From contig BCHS01000018.1 of the NCBI GenBank assembly GCA_039545275.1, positions 248,001 to 312,000 of the forward strand: 64,000 nt of DNA, written 5' to 3'. This DNA is from Pseudomicrostroma phylloplanum. Lineage: Eukaryota; Basidiomycota; Exobasidiomycetes; Microstromatales. The notes beneath the pieces were generated by a model. That model ran no database searches, had not been told where the DNA came from, and worked only from the letters and a program-made list of their open reading frames with translations. A program made the translations under genes and the position numbers. Positions 12,751 through 23,083 of this stretch are shown one piece after another; positions within the stretch are counted from its first letter, which is position 1; every line of letters starts with the position of its first letter.

Positions 12751-14409
12751 ATGGCTGCGCCACCACTGCTCATCCGAGCGGCAACGGCCACCACCTCGTC
12801 CTCGCTAGCAGCTGCGAATCTGGCCACCCGCTCAGCTGCCACTGCTGCCGGGCCTTCTTCATTATCACCGCCATTGCAGCGCCAACAGTGCTACTCGACA
12901 TCATCTCAGTCAGCATCCTCAAGGCATCCGAGGCGGCCTCGCTCCCTCTCTCAGTCCGCTTCTTCCACCTTCCACCGCTCCTTCTCGTCCACTCCGCGCA
13001 CGTCAGCGTCCGTTAAGGACCCCTACGCTGCACTCGGCGTCAAGAAGTCTTCGTCTGCAAAAGAGATCAAGTCGGCCTACTACGACTTGGCCAAGAAGCT
13101 CCATCCCGACGTCAACCCAGACAAGTCCGACAAGGCCAAGGAGCGATTCGTAGAGATCCAGCAGGCGTATGACATACTCAGCGACGACAGCAAGAAACAA
13201 AACTTCGACCAGTACGGTAGTCCCGATGGACCTGGTGCTGCTGGCTTCGGAGGCGGAAACCCATTCGGAGGTGGCTCACCTTTCGGTGGGTTCGGCGGCT
13301 TCGGAGGACAAGCTGGCGCAGGCAACGCCTCGGATATCTTCGACAGCATCTTCGGTGCCTTTGGTGGCGGAGGAGCCGGTGGGAGAGCTCGAGGCGCAGG
13401 CTTTGCGGGCGAGAGCAGGGGTGACGATCTCGAGACGGGCGTCAACATCTCCTTTGAGGAAGCCTGCCGCGGAGCTACGCGCAGCATCACCATCAATCCC
13501 ATTGAGAAGTGCAGCCCCTGCTCGGGCGAGGGTCTCAAGAAGGGCGCAAAGAAGACGACGTGCGGCGTCTGCAACGGTACCGGTACTAGAACATTTGTCA
13601 TTCAAAGTGGATTTCAGATGGCGTCCACATGTCCTGCCTGTGGCGGAGCCGGCTCCTCTATTGCAGCAGGCGACGCTTGTGGCTCCTGCGATGGAGTAGG
13701 CAGAGTGAGAGGCAAGAAGACAGTCCAGGTCAAGATCCCACCAGGCGTCGATGACGGAGCCAAGATCCGACTGGAAGGAGCCGGAGATGCACCGCTCAGC
13801 GGGCCCGGACCCTCCGGCAGTCTCTTCGTGCGCATCAACGTGAGGAAATCGAATGTTTGGAGGAGGCAGGGCTCCAACCTACACTTTGCAGCCAAGGTCC
13901 CCTTGCACGTTGCCCTCCTGGGAGGTAAAGTCAGGGTACCGACATTAGATGGAGACGTCGATGTGCGTGTCCCAGCTGGGACACAAGTCGGCGATGAGAT
14001 GCTGCTCAGGGGTAGGGGCGTGCAGAGCCTGATGAGGAGGGGCGAAAAGGGAGACTTGCTCGTAGGATTCGAAGTAGCTATCCCCAGGAGTCTCACCAAG
14101 CGGCAAAAGGAGATCCTGCAGAAGTATGCGGACGAGGTGGAAGGGAAGACGAGCGCAGCTAGCAAGCCTGCCCCTGCGCCGGCACCAGCAGCATCATCAG
14201 CAGCAAATGCCCCTCCTCCTTCGAGCGCTGATGCAGCATCAAAACAGCAAGCCTCAAGCTCGGCAACTGGGACTAAGACTGCAAGTGGAAGTGGACCTTC
14301 ATCTGGTACGTCATCGTCTTTCGAAGAAGAAGCATCAGGTAGTACATCGGGAGGTAGTGGAAGCGGAGGGCTACTGGGCGGTTTCTGGAAGAAGCTGATG
14401 GGCAAGTAA
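12751..14409 (+). CDS. MDJ1: Mitochondrial DnaJ-type Hsp40 chaperone (Mdj1)
   Basis: Single exon as annotated, 552 residues. Residues 1-88 are rich in Ala/Ser/Arg with almost no acidic residues, a long mitochondrial presequence. The J domain is at about 89-155 with the HPD triad at residues 118-120. A Gly/Phe-rich linker follows. Four CxxCxGxG zinc-finger repeats (CSPCSGEG, CGVCNGTG, CPACGGAG, CGSCDGVG) lie at about 253-318. A C-terminal substrate-binding domain and a Ser/Ala/Pro-rich tail ending GGFWKKLMGK complete it. This is a type I (class A) DnaJ. Family role: activates mitochondrial Hsp70 (Ssc1) in the matrix for folding and protection from aggregation. A possible alternative 3' exon lies downstream (see 14692-14840). 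Confidence 0.95.
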   Translation: MAAPPLLIRAATATTSSSLAAANLATRSAATAAGPSSLSPPLQRQQCYSTSSQSASSRHPRRPRSLSQSASSTFHRSFSSTPRTSASVKDPYAALGVKKSSSAKEIKSAYYDLAKKLHPDVNPDKSDKAKERFVEIQQAYDILSDDSKKQNFDQYGSPDGPGAAGFGGGNPFGGGSPFGGFGGFGGQAGAGNASDIFDSIFGAFGGGGAGGRARGAGFAGESRGDDLETGVNISFEEACRGATRSITINPIEKCSPCSGEGLKKGAKKTTCGVCNGTGTRTFVIQSGFQMASTCPACGGAGSSIAAGDACGSCDGVGRVRGKKTVQVKIPPGVDDGAKIRLEGAGDAPLSGPGPSGSLFVRINVRKSNVWRRQGSNLHFAAKVPLHVALLGGKVRVPTLDGDVDVRVPAGTQVGDEMLLRGRGVQSLMRRGEKGDLLVGFEVAIPRSLTKRQKEILQKYADEVEGKTSAASKPAPAPAPAASSAANAPPPSSADAASKQQASSSATGTKTASGSGPSSGTSSSFEEEASGSTSGGSGSGGLLGGFWKKLMGK

Positions 14410-14568
14410 AGAGATGGGTGGCGATCGGTACCCCCGCCTGTGATCGCCCTCGAGCATGTGGGAGGAGACAGCGCTAGAGCGGTAGAGAGAAAGAATGGAT
14501 CTATCTCCACCACTGTCTACCTGCACTTTCGTCTGCCCGCCTGCATCTCGTGGTCATCTGAGCATCAG

Positions 14569-14840
14569 GTGAGGATCACCGATCGGAAGGGAGACAGGCA
14601 GGAAGAGTCCGGCGCTCGTTGTCAACCCTAGTCGCCCGCTACTCATATTTGCTGACCTGCGATCACTTCTGTCCCCCCTTGGTTTGGACAGCTGCTGAAG
14701 CGAAGGAGAATACTCAGTCGTCAGAGGCCGACGCAAGCAGCAAGACTGAAGGAGCAAACCAGTCCGCCTCTGCTGCTCCAGCCGACGGTCAAGGGAAGGA
14801 CGCCAAGGCAGAGGGACAGCAGTCGACGGCGGGTCAGTAG
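14569..14840 (+). other. Probable intron 14569-14691 and following exon downstream of MDJ1
   Basis: A good donor (CAG/GTGAGG at 14569) and a strong acceptor (branch-like CTGAC at about 14652, a pyrimidine tract, AG at 14690-14691) define a 123-nt intron. The exon after it, 14692-14840, has an open frame of 49 codons rich in Ala/Ser/Glu/Gln (AAEAKENTQSSEADASSK...). It resembles the low-complexity MDJ1 tail and ends at TAG 14838-14840. It may be a spliced 3' UTR or an alternative C terminus of MDJ1: phase-1 donors inside the MDJ1 tail, such as GTACGT at 14306, would join in frame. Confidence 0.35.
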
Positions 14841-15698
14841 GACTGTACGAGCGAGGGAGAAGGAGAAGAAGCATCTTTGTATACATCACAAGACGACCAT
14901 ATCACCTCTCTGGAAGTGCGCTAATATCAATCGACCAACCTCAGCAAAGCATGAGAGAGAGCGTTTCATGGGTTTGTTTGTCAGAGCTTGCTCATGCTCT
15001 AATTCGGATTTGAAGCAGGCGGTACATAGGCTCAATGCACTTCTGCCTTCCTAGCCCTTGTGCCCTCTCATCCTTCCAGAAAGGCCCGGCGTGGCTTGCG
15101 AGCCTCTTGTAGTGTGGGTGTGGTCTGCGAAGAGGGACCGCGACCACGACCACTTGTGCTCGAGCCCCTTGCGCTCCTGCTCGGCGGTCTCCACCACTCA
15201 GGGCCAGTATAGGGCGACGGATGTCCTGGCTGCTGAGTGTCTAAAGCCCACCACGCGACACTCTCTTCGCTGGCGCTCGCAAGAGGTGCCGTTCTGATCA
15301 GGTGGGTTCGCTGGAGCGGTAGTAGACAAGAAAGGTGAGACAGTGTCCGGAGAGGTAGATATCTGGGCGCTCGGGCCCGCCGGGCAAGCTTGGGCCTCTG
15401 TCTGGATGTGAGACCTTCTCATAGATGAAGGCCAGCACCTTCCCCGCACGAGGTCGAAGTCAGGCTGTGACAATGCTGAGACCGGGGATAGGCCTCGTGA
15501 GTCGGCACTTCTCTGCCGGGAGCAAAGCCTTTGGACAGCTGCCGAGACGCTGCTTGGGGGGAGTGGAAAAGGGGACCAGGAGACCTACCGCCGTCGGGCG
15601 AATGAGGGATGTGCGGGGTCTGCTTCTGCTATTTAGAGCTTGCTCCATCAATACCCGCCGGTAGCTACCAACCTTGACCAACACTTCATCGATTCAAG
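14841..15698. promoter_or_regulatory. Upstream region of the FAD-linked oxidase gene
   Basis: About 860 nt with no supported gene. A TATA-like CTATTTAG lies at about 15628-15635, some 65 nt before the oxidase ATG, a plausible core promoter distance. Nothing else recognised. Confidence 0.45.
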
Positions 15699-17198
15699 AT
15701 GCTGACCATCACCAACTCGTGGCTTCTGCCAAAGCTATTCCTGGTCTGCGCTACCATCTTCAGCCTGCGAGCTTCTGCTTCTCCGGCCAGGCTCCACAGT
15801 AGGACGGCGGTCAACACGACGTCCTTGCACGCCTGCTCCGCCCTCAGTTTGTCTTCATCCGCCTCCACCCTCGTCGTCAACCCCTTTACCCTACTGGATT
15901 TTAAAGAGCAGCACTATATGATCACCTCGTCTCAAGTGCCCACTTGCACAGTCCAGCCTGCCACCGCTCAAGACCTCGCGGCAACGCTCAAGACTGTCGC
16001 AGCACGCCGGGCTAAGTTTGCCGTTGTCGCCGGCGGACACACGGGCAACCAGGGCTTCTCAAGCACAGATGGCGTCCTCATCTCCTTGGAGAGCTTCAAT
16101 GATGTGAAATTGAACAAGAGCACGCAGCAGGTCTCTTATGGTGCTGGTGTCACTTGGGACACAGTCTACAACAGCTTGGAAGGTACGGGATACAACGTCG
16201 TTGGCGGTCGAGTACCAGGTGTTGGCGTAGGAGGCTTCCACACTGGAGGCGGAGGCTACAGCTGGCTGAGCAATCAATACGGTCTGGCAGCAGATAACCT
16301 CGTCTCGGTTGACATGGTGTTGCCCAACGGGACCCTCGCAACGGCGAGCGAGACGAACAACGCTGACCTCTTCTGGGCCATCCGTGGTGGTGGCAATCGC
16401 TTTGGTGTCGTGTATCGGTTCACGGCCAAGGCTCACCCACAGCCTGCTAAGGTGTACGGAGGCTATCGCATGATTGTCGGAGCCGCCAATGTCCAGAAGG
16501 TGATTACTGCCACTGCCCAATTCGCCGCCAACAATACTGCGCCCAATGCCCAGGTCATCACTACCTTGAACAGCGAATTGGGCATACCTGGCGCTATTGT
16601 CATGGCTTACTACCCCGGCACCTCAGCTCCCACAGGCAGCTTGGACATCTTCGACGATATTGATTGCCTGACCGACGGATGGAAAGTGCAGAGTTTCTCC
16701 AGTCTGGTGAACTCTATTCCCTCGAATCTGCAACAGGGTCAACGCGGTGGCTTCGAGGCCTTTGCACTCAAGAAGCTCTCTGTACCAATGCTCCAGTATA
16801 TAGCCAAGACCGTCCAGACGCTAGGCAAGAGCCATTCCGCAACTCTGACATCAATAGAGGTGGAGCCATTTGCCTCGACGCTCCCCGGTTTGGCCAAGAG
16901 TGCCGCTTGGGACCACTCCTCGACCGCATGGCCACAGGCGATATACTTTGCCTGGACCAGCGCCCTCGATGATGCCTATTGGCGCAAGCAGCTGGTAGGC
17001 GTAGGTCAGACGCTCACAGCCATGGCCAAAGCCGAAGGGCAAGATTTGAGCGATGCATATCTCTACCCGAACTACGCCGGCGCGGGGACCTCCCTGAGCG
17101 CTATGTATCCGCCGGAGAACCTTGCAAGGTTGAAGAGCTTGAGGGCCGGGATTGATCCTCAGAACATCATGGGACTCACTACTTGGTTCGATTTCTGA
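15699..17198 (+). CDS. Secreted FAD-linked oxidase, berberine-bridge-enzyme-like (PCMH fold)
   Basis: Intronless, 499 residues, start at the first ATG. A signal peptide is seen at residues 1-28 (LLPKLFLVCATIFSLRASASP). The FAD-binding PCMH domain follows; VVAGGHTGNQG carries His114, the expected 8-alpha covalent FAD attachment site. In bicovalent family members a cysteine occurs in GRCPxVGxxG; here the matching segment reads GRVPGVGVGG, with Val, so only the His link is expected. The C terminus has the BBE-type YPNYAG motif. Known family: these enzymes oxidise sugars, oligosaccharides or alcohol-containing metabolites with oxygen, yielding hydrogen peroxide. The substrate cannot be told from sequence. 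N-glycosylation sequons (NTT, NKS, NGT) suit a secreted protein. Confidence 0.88.
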   Translation: MLTITNSWLLPKLFLVCATIFSLRASASPARLHSRTAVNTTSLHACSALSLSSSASTLVVNPFTLLDFKEQHYMITSSQVPTCTVQPATAQDLAATLKTVAARRAKFAVVAGGHTGNQGFSSTDGVLISLESFNDVKLNKSTQQVSYGAGVTWDTVYNSLEGTGYNVVGGRVPGVGVGGFHTGGGGYSWLSNQYGLAADNLVSVDMVLPNGTLATASETNNADLFWAIRGGGNRFGVVYRFTAKAHPQPAKVYGGYRMIVGAANVQKVITATAQFAANNTAPNAQVITTLNSELGIPGAIVMAYYPGTSAPTGSLDIFDDIDCLTDGWKVQSFSSLVNSIPSNLQQGQRGGFEAFALKKLSVPMLQYIAKTVQTLGKSHSATLTSIEVEPFASTLPGLAKSAAWDHSSTAWPQAIYFAWTSALDDAYWRKQLVGVGQTLTAMAKAEGQDLSDAYLYPNYAGAGTSLSAMYPPENLARLKSLRAGIDPQNIMGLTTWFDF

Positions 17199-19644
17199 GG
17201 TCGTCTTGGGCCGAAGGTTTGCAAGAGGGAAAGGGAGGTACTGTCTCGACCGAGTCCATCATGTTCGATGCCCGTTTGCATACCATATGTCTTTGCTCGT
17301 CCAATTACCGCTTATAGCCTCTTTGAGCATCGCCTTCCATCAGTGCCGTACCGTTTAGTGTGCCGCTTCTCTGTGTGGTCTTCGAACATGATGTGATGGG
17401 TGGAGTAGGCATGAAGCTTCGGTAGCATGAGACGCACCAGAAGCCCCCAGTAGATGCGGGTGGTGATTGATCGCCCTGATCACGCCTTCCAATAGATGTC
17501 CGAGCCGGCTTTCCCCTTCCTTTGCTCCTGCATACCGGGGGTGGAGGCAAGTGGCAGAAGTGCTCTTGGTGTGCCTAACGGGTAGGGAGGGAAAGAAGCA
17601 TCGGGCTTCGCTCAGGAACAAGGTTTCAATATCTTCATAGCAGTCGAGATCCTGTCTTCCGGAGCCACGCAGCTCTTCCACTGAGATCGCTCGCATCTTC
17701 TCACCTACGGATACCTTGAAATCCTGGCAATGCCTACTTCTCCTACCAAATGCTTGAGAAACGCCCGAGTTCCGATAGCTGCATCATCAAGACTCGATAG
17801 GCTTGCTAGACGCCCCGAGCTAGGAAGGCTCTTCATCACCCTCGCCTAGGGTTGCCTAGATGACGATCTTGTCCTACTTAGCGAGGCCGAAGCGGTGGAA
17901 TTGGATGGTCCTGCCGTTGTTCGCGCTGTGGCCTACATGTGGTCGTCTTCTATGGCATCGTCAGGAGCTCGCCGACTGCGAAGATACCACAGAGGCTGCA
18001 GCATTGAGACCTCGAGAAACGCACCAGGTACGTAGGGTGGGGTGGCGGCCGAGCAGGCCAGGCTGGTTTCCGTTACCCGAGCAGAGTCTGACACTTCTGC
18101 TTTGCTTGCTTCTAGCGCTACATAGCTCGATGAGGGCCGAGACCTGAAGTCTGCAGCGCAGGAAGCCTCGCTGAGTCGGATATCTCGTCTCAATCTAGAA
18201 CGAAGAGCTGACACCATGCTCGAAGCAAGAACCAGCGCTTGACCGGCCCAAAGCAGCGTGGTGCCATCAAACTCACTCTATGACTGCTCTCTCGGTATAC
18301 TCGTCCTAGAGGGGCAGAGTGTGTGAGCGAGGCAGGGAAGCATTACGCCAGCTCATGTCCATTGTGTTGACCGCTCTTCGGCATCAACCTTTTCCGCTTC
18401 AAGCTCACCTCGGAGGGGTTCACAGGGCTAAGAACCTGTGTACTTGGCAAGCGAGCTACAGGATTCGAAGCCTCGCCGGAGCTGGAGACCTTGGGAGGCC
18501 AAGCCACTCTTGGTGAGTGTGCCTGAGGGAAGGAGATCAACTCGGTGATTGCTCGTCCTCGCCTTCCAAGCGACTTTGCCGATCAAGAAGTAGGTGAGCT
18601 CCGCCGGTTCTCCGCCTTTACCCCGTGTGAAGGACTGGGGCTGGCCTCGGAGATCTCCTTGCCGGGTACTTTCCTCGCCTGGTTGTCATACCCACACGGC
18701 AATCTCTATGTGGCCTTTATCGATTGCGCCATGGCTGCTATTGGAAGAGATCACCGAGGAGCCAGCTCCTAGCGAGGTCATTGACCCAGGGCATATGGGC
18801 ACGCAGTACGATGCACGAGCGCCACGATACGAATTCATAAGCAGGTCCAGCGCATCTGTGGTATGCAGGTGGATTGTAAAGTCAGCTCTCTCGCTGATCT
18901 GAGAAGAGCAGGAAAGCACCAGACCCGCACATCAATGAAAGGACGGTACATCCGGCAATCCCCAAGTGCGGGTGCGGCGGGCTGCAAACACCAGCCCCAG
19001 GCGGGAGTAGAGGGCGGAGCCCCGCTGTCCACGTTGTGTATGACGCTAGCCACTTTGGGCGCACCGTCGGCTTTGGCGGAGCCGAGTAGGAATCAGGCAG
19101 CAGCCATGCCAGGCACTTGACAGCAGCTGTGCCTGGTGCATCTGTGAAGAGAAAGCCGAGCGGAGCACCTGGGCACTGCACCTCACAATTGCCTCGCCCG
19201 CCTTTCGCAGCAGGGCGCGTGTGCCGCGCCTCCTCCTCCTCTCGCACAACGCCCGGCACCCGCTCTGGAGCTCCCTCCCCCACGTTGGAATCAAGTCTCT
19301 TCATCGGGAATCTCTGCAGCAGCTTCTATCACTCCATGGGCCGCTCGGCTTTCCCGACCCCCTCCCCGGATGTCACATTGCCCGGAGCCCCGCTGCATCA
19401 TCTATAAGGAGAGGTCCTGGACTTCATTTACCCCACATCCATTTGCTTCCATCCATTAACTTCGTCCCTTTCCCCAGGTTTCATCTAACCCCTATCCTCT
19501 TCGCCCACCTCCTATTCCTCCCCCTCTCCTCGTCTCCTTCTTAACCCCCCCTCGACGCAGCCTGTGTGCTCTGAGCCATCACCACCTCTACTTTACAACA
19601 CCTTGCACTACCCAACAAACTACCTACTCTAGACCTCGCCTACA
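17199..19644. promoter_or_regulatory. Long intergenic region upstream of a sugar transporter; TATA at 19403
   Basis: About 2.45 kb with no convincing gene: open frames are short, overlap on both strands and carry no domain. The last 700 nt are G+C-rich with several CCCCG/CGGGG-type runs. A TATAAG sequence at 19403-19408 lies 240 nt before the transporter ATG and is followed by a long C/T-rich leader, a usual fungal core promoter layout. The CCCCG runs could be carbon-catabolite repressor (Mig1/CreA-type) sites, which is an inference only. Confidence 0.45.
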
Positions 19645-21467
19645 ATGGCCAACACCGGCTACGCCTCGGACGAGAAGAAGGACTTGGCCTTGGGCACCAC
19701 TCGCTCTGCCTCGGATGACAACATGGTCGGTCACGCTGGCATTCCCGATGAGGTGCCATCCAAGATCACCACTCGGTGCCTCCTGCTCATGATGACCATC
19801 TGCGCCGGAGGATTCCTCTTCGGTTACGACATTGGTGAGTAGCGAACAAGTGTGGCATCACTAGCATGTTCGGGTGAGCAAGATGCAGCAAGAGGTTGAC
19901 CATCTTCCCTCGGCCCCTCATCTTTGCTGCGACAGGTGTCATGAGTGGTGTCCTGATTATGCGGGACTTTGTGCTGCGTTTCGGCGGTGCCGAGACCGCG
20001 CCGGGATCGAACGCCTGGAGTCTGCCAGACCAGGCCATCTCCGAACTCAACGCTACGCTCTCGGCTGGAACCTTCTTCGGCGCTCTCCTCCAGGCCCCCC
20101 TCTCCGACTATCTCGGTCGTCAGAGAAGCATGATCGTATGGGCTCTGTCCTTTACCATCGGCGCTATCATCCAGACTGCCACGAACACCTCCATTCCCCA
20201 ATTCATCGTCGGTCGAATCTTTGCTGGTCTCGGTGTGGGAGCCCTCTCCGGCCTGTGCCCTCTGTACCTAGGAGAGACTGCACCCAAGGCGATCCGAGGT
20301 ATGATGGTGTCCGGATACCAGCTCCTCATCATCTTCGGTATCTTCCTTTCCTATGGTATCGGCTGGGCCTCGCACAACGCTGAATTCTCGTCTGCATCGT
20401 GGCGAATCCCGGTAGGCCTGCAGATGCTCTGGGGTGTCCTCCTGATCGGATTGGTCACATTGCTCCCAGAGTCACCACGATGGAATCTTCAGAAGGGTAA
20501 CCTGCTCAAAGCACGAGAGACTATGGCTTCCATGCGAGGATTCACCCTCATCGACACTCCCGAGGGACCTCGCGGCGACGCTGCTCTCGAGGACGAGCTC
20601 GCCGAGATGGAGCAGTTCATCAGCGCCGAGCGAGAGGCATTCGCTGGAACCAACTACCTCACTGCCTACGCCAAGTGCTTTTCCCGTGACAAGCAACTCT
20701 GGCGACGAACTCTGCAGGGTATGCTTGTCCAGATGTTCCAGCAGCTCAACGGACAGAACTTCTACTACTACTACGGTCCCATCTTCTTCCAGTCTGCCGC
20801 CGTCGCTCTAGACTCATACCAGATTCAGTTCATCCTTGGAGCTGTCTCATTGCTCGCCACCATTCCCGCCCTCGTTACCGTCGAGAAAATGGGGCGCAGG
20901 AGCTCCCTGCTCGTCGGATCCGTCGGATGCGCGACATGCGCTTTCATCGTTGCCTTTGTTGGACGCTACTCGCTCGCACCCAAGGGAACCCCTCCTGAGG
21001 CTCTCACCAGCTCTCAGAAGTCTGCTGGAGGTGCCTTCATTGCCTTTGCAGTCATCCACCTAGTCTTCTTCAGCACTTTCTGGGGCCCAGTCCCCTGGAT
21101 CTACCTCTCGGAGTCCTTCCCTCAAAACACCCGAGCAAAGTGCATCTCTCTAGGTGCCGCAAGCAACTGGTTCTGGAACTTTATGCTCAGTTATTTTGGT
21201 CCCAGCCTCAACACTCAGTATGGAACCTATATCCTTCTCATTTTCGGTAGCATCACTTACACGGCTGGCATTTTCGTGTACTTCTGCTTGCCCGAGGTCA
21301 AGGGTCTCTCGCTCGAGCAAGTGGACTACATGTACGAATCCGGAGCAGCGAACAAGGCCTGGACTACAAGCAAGTGGGTCCCTCCCATCGGTGACACAAA
21401 CAGGGCTACGCTCGGTAGTGGTACGAAGAGGGTTGTGGGTAACCATGTCGGTAACGACACCGCGTAG
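19645..21467 (+). CDS. MFS sugar (hexose) transporter
   Basis: Exons 19645-19834 and 19936-21467, intron 101 nt (GTGAGT...CAG); 573 residues. The spliced join completes the sugar-porter start GGFLFGYDIGVMSG in TM1. Other signature elements are DYLGRQRSM after TM2, RIFAGLGVGALSGLCPLYLGETAPKAIRG (PESPR follows TM6), QQLNGQNFYYYYGP in TM7, VEKMGRR, and the terminal PEVKGLSLEQVD. This is the 12-span sugar porter family (TC 2.A.1.1), plasma membrane, proton symport or facilitated hexose uptake; QQLxGxNxxYYY favours hexose. An inverted, decayed copy of the last 70 codons of a close relative lies at 26369-26582, beyond the endonuclease array. Confidence 0.94.
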
Positions 21468-23083
21468 GAGGAAGTACTCGCGCGCGGACCGCTTTCCTCA
21501 TCTCACTGTGGCTGCAAGTGTCCCGCCACACCACCTGATCACCCAATGTCTGTTTCCATCGTAACCTAGTCGAGTATCTTAGTAAATCATCCATTATCAT
21601 TGTCTTCCGCATACTTGTCTGGGATCGAGGCCTAGCACGCTGCGGTGCGGCACATTGACCGTGACGCGTATGCACGGACAATGCAGCAGCGGCAGGAGGC
21701 GCATCGGAAGCTAGACTGGCTCACGGCAGAGTTCTCAGGCGTATTATCACATTGGCCCACGTAGACTAGGACACCGGTGTAGTGCAAGGCCTCAAGGCGG
21801 AGGGTGCCTCAATTCCGATCCGCCCTGGCTAGCACCTTGGCCCGCACACCCCCTGCGGTCAGGCACCGCCAAGGCAGCGTCCCTGCCGTGGTGTGATGTG
21901 ATGTGCTGAGGTGCTTGCGTCCAGCGCATACATCTGCGCGCTCAGCTCCTTTTCCTTCTTTCCACTTCCTCTACCTTCTACCACACATCCTGTCCAGCCA
22001 TCGATCCATCCAAACCATATCAGATGCTTCTTGCATAGAGATAGCGCCCTCTAAGCACTCTCACCTCACCTCGCATCTGCACGCTCACCTCTCATCCCTC
22101 ATCACCCTTCAGCTTCACGTAGCTGCCTTCCCGCATCAAGAGACCTTCTTCTCAGTCGTGTCACACCGATCACAAGCACCTATCACCCATTGCGACAGAG
22201 TCTAATGCCTCAACAGTGCAGTTGCTGAGTCGACGGTGCACGACAGCGGTTCATCACTGAAGTAGAGTGTGAGTCACAGGTTGCAGGCGAGCTCGACTGG
22301 AAGAGAAGAATAAGAGCTGACAAGTCCTACCTCTTGCCGTTGCAGGTGATCACCGCCAAACTCGAACCGAAGCAACAACACAATGGCAGTGCTTCACCAC
22401 ATCCGACCTTGCACTCATCGACTTCGTCAACAGACACACAGAGATAAGATCTCCTCAAGGTCAACGAGGCGTGGGAACCTGTCTATGCCCCCTTCTCTCA
22501 ATGAAAGGCAACGCTACAACATGCTCGATGAGTCCACCATCATTAGGGATCTCCTGGGCCGCAACAGAAGGCATTACAATCTCTCTCGGAAAGTCTGCTA
22601 CCGACCACAACCTCACACTAGGACTATAGCCCTCCAAGACTATCCATCGAGCAAGACGTCCTCAGAAGAACACTACGACTGTCTTCGTCGCAAAAAGGCA
22701 AACACCGATGATCCATCAATTACAAGTCTCGCCATCCTCCGTGTCGCTGACACTGCCAATGCACTTGCTCTTCCTACGGTGTTCTCAGTACCAACAGCAA
22801 TCAGGCACCGGACACGCGGCCGCGCGCTCAGAGCCAGAGCTTGAGAGCTTTGCCCTTGAGACTCTTCGTCGTCCCTTCGTCTTATACCACACCCACGCTG
22901 ACACCAAGAGCACCGCCGTCGTCCTCGTCAGCTTCACACACACCATCACCAACCTTTCACACTCACCGTCATCAACCTTGTCACATTCGACAGCCCTGCT
23001 CACAGACACAGCATCTTGTACCTCACACCTTCCCCAACGCACGACTCTCCGTCCACCGTCTTTCACATCCAACCGCATCCAGC
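21468..23083. other. Intergenic region upstream of the endonuclease array
   Basis: About 1.6 kb. It is C/A-rich towards the 3' end, like a 5' leader. One ATG-initiated frame (22383-22844, 153 codons) follows a possible splice acceptor (TTGCCGTTGCAG near 22345). It shows no domain and biased composition, so I do not annotate it as a gene. The frame of the downstream Hint gene is open back to 22841 but has no earlier in-frame ATG. Confidence 0.4.

Noticed and set aside
22383..22844. 153-codon ATG-started frame upstream of the array
   Set aside because: No domain, biased composition, and it lies in leader-like C/A-rich sequence. Kept only as a mention in the intergenic entry.
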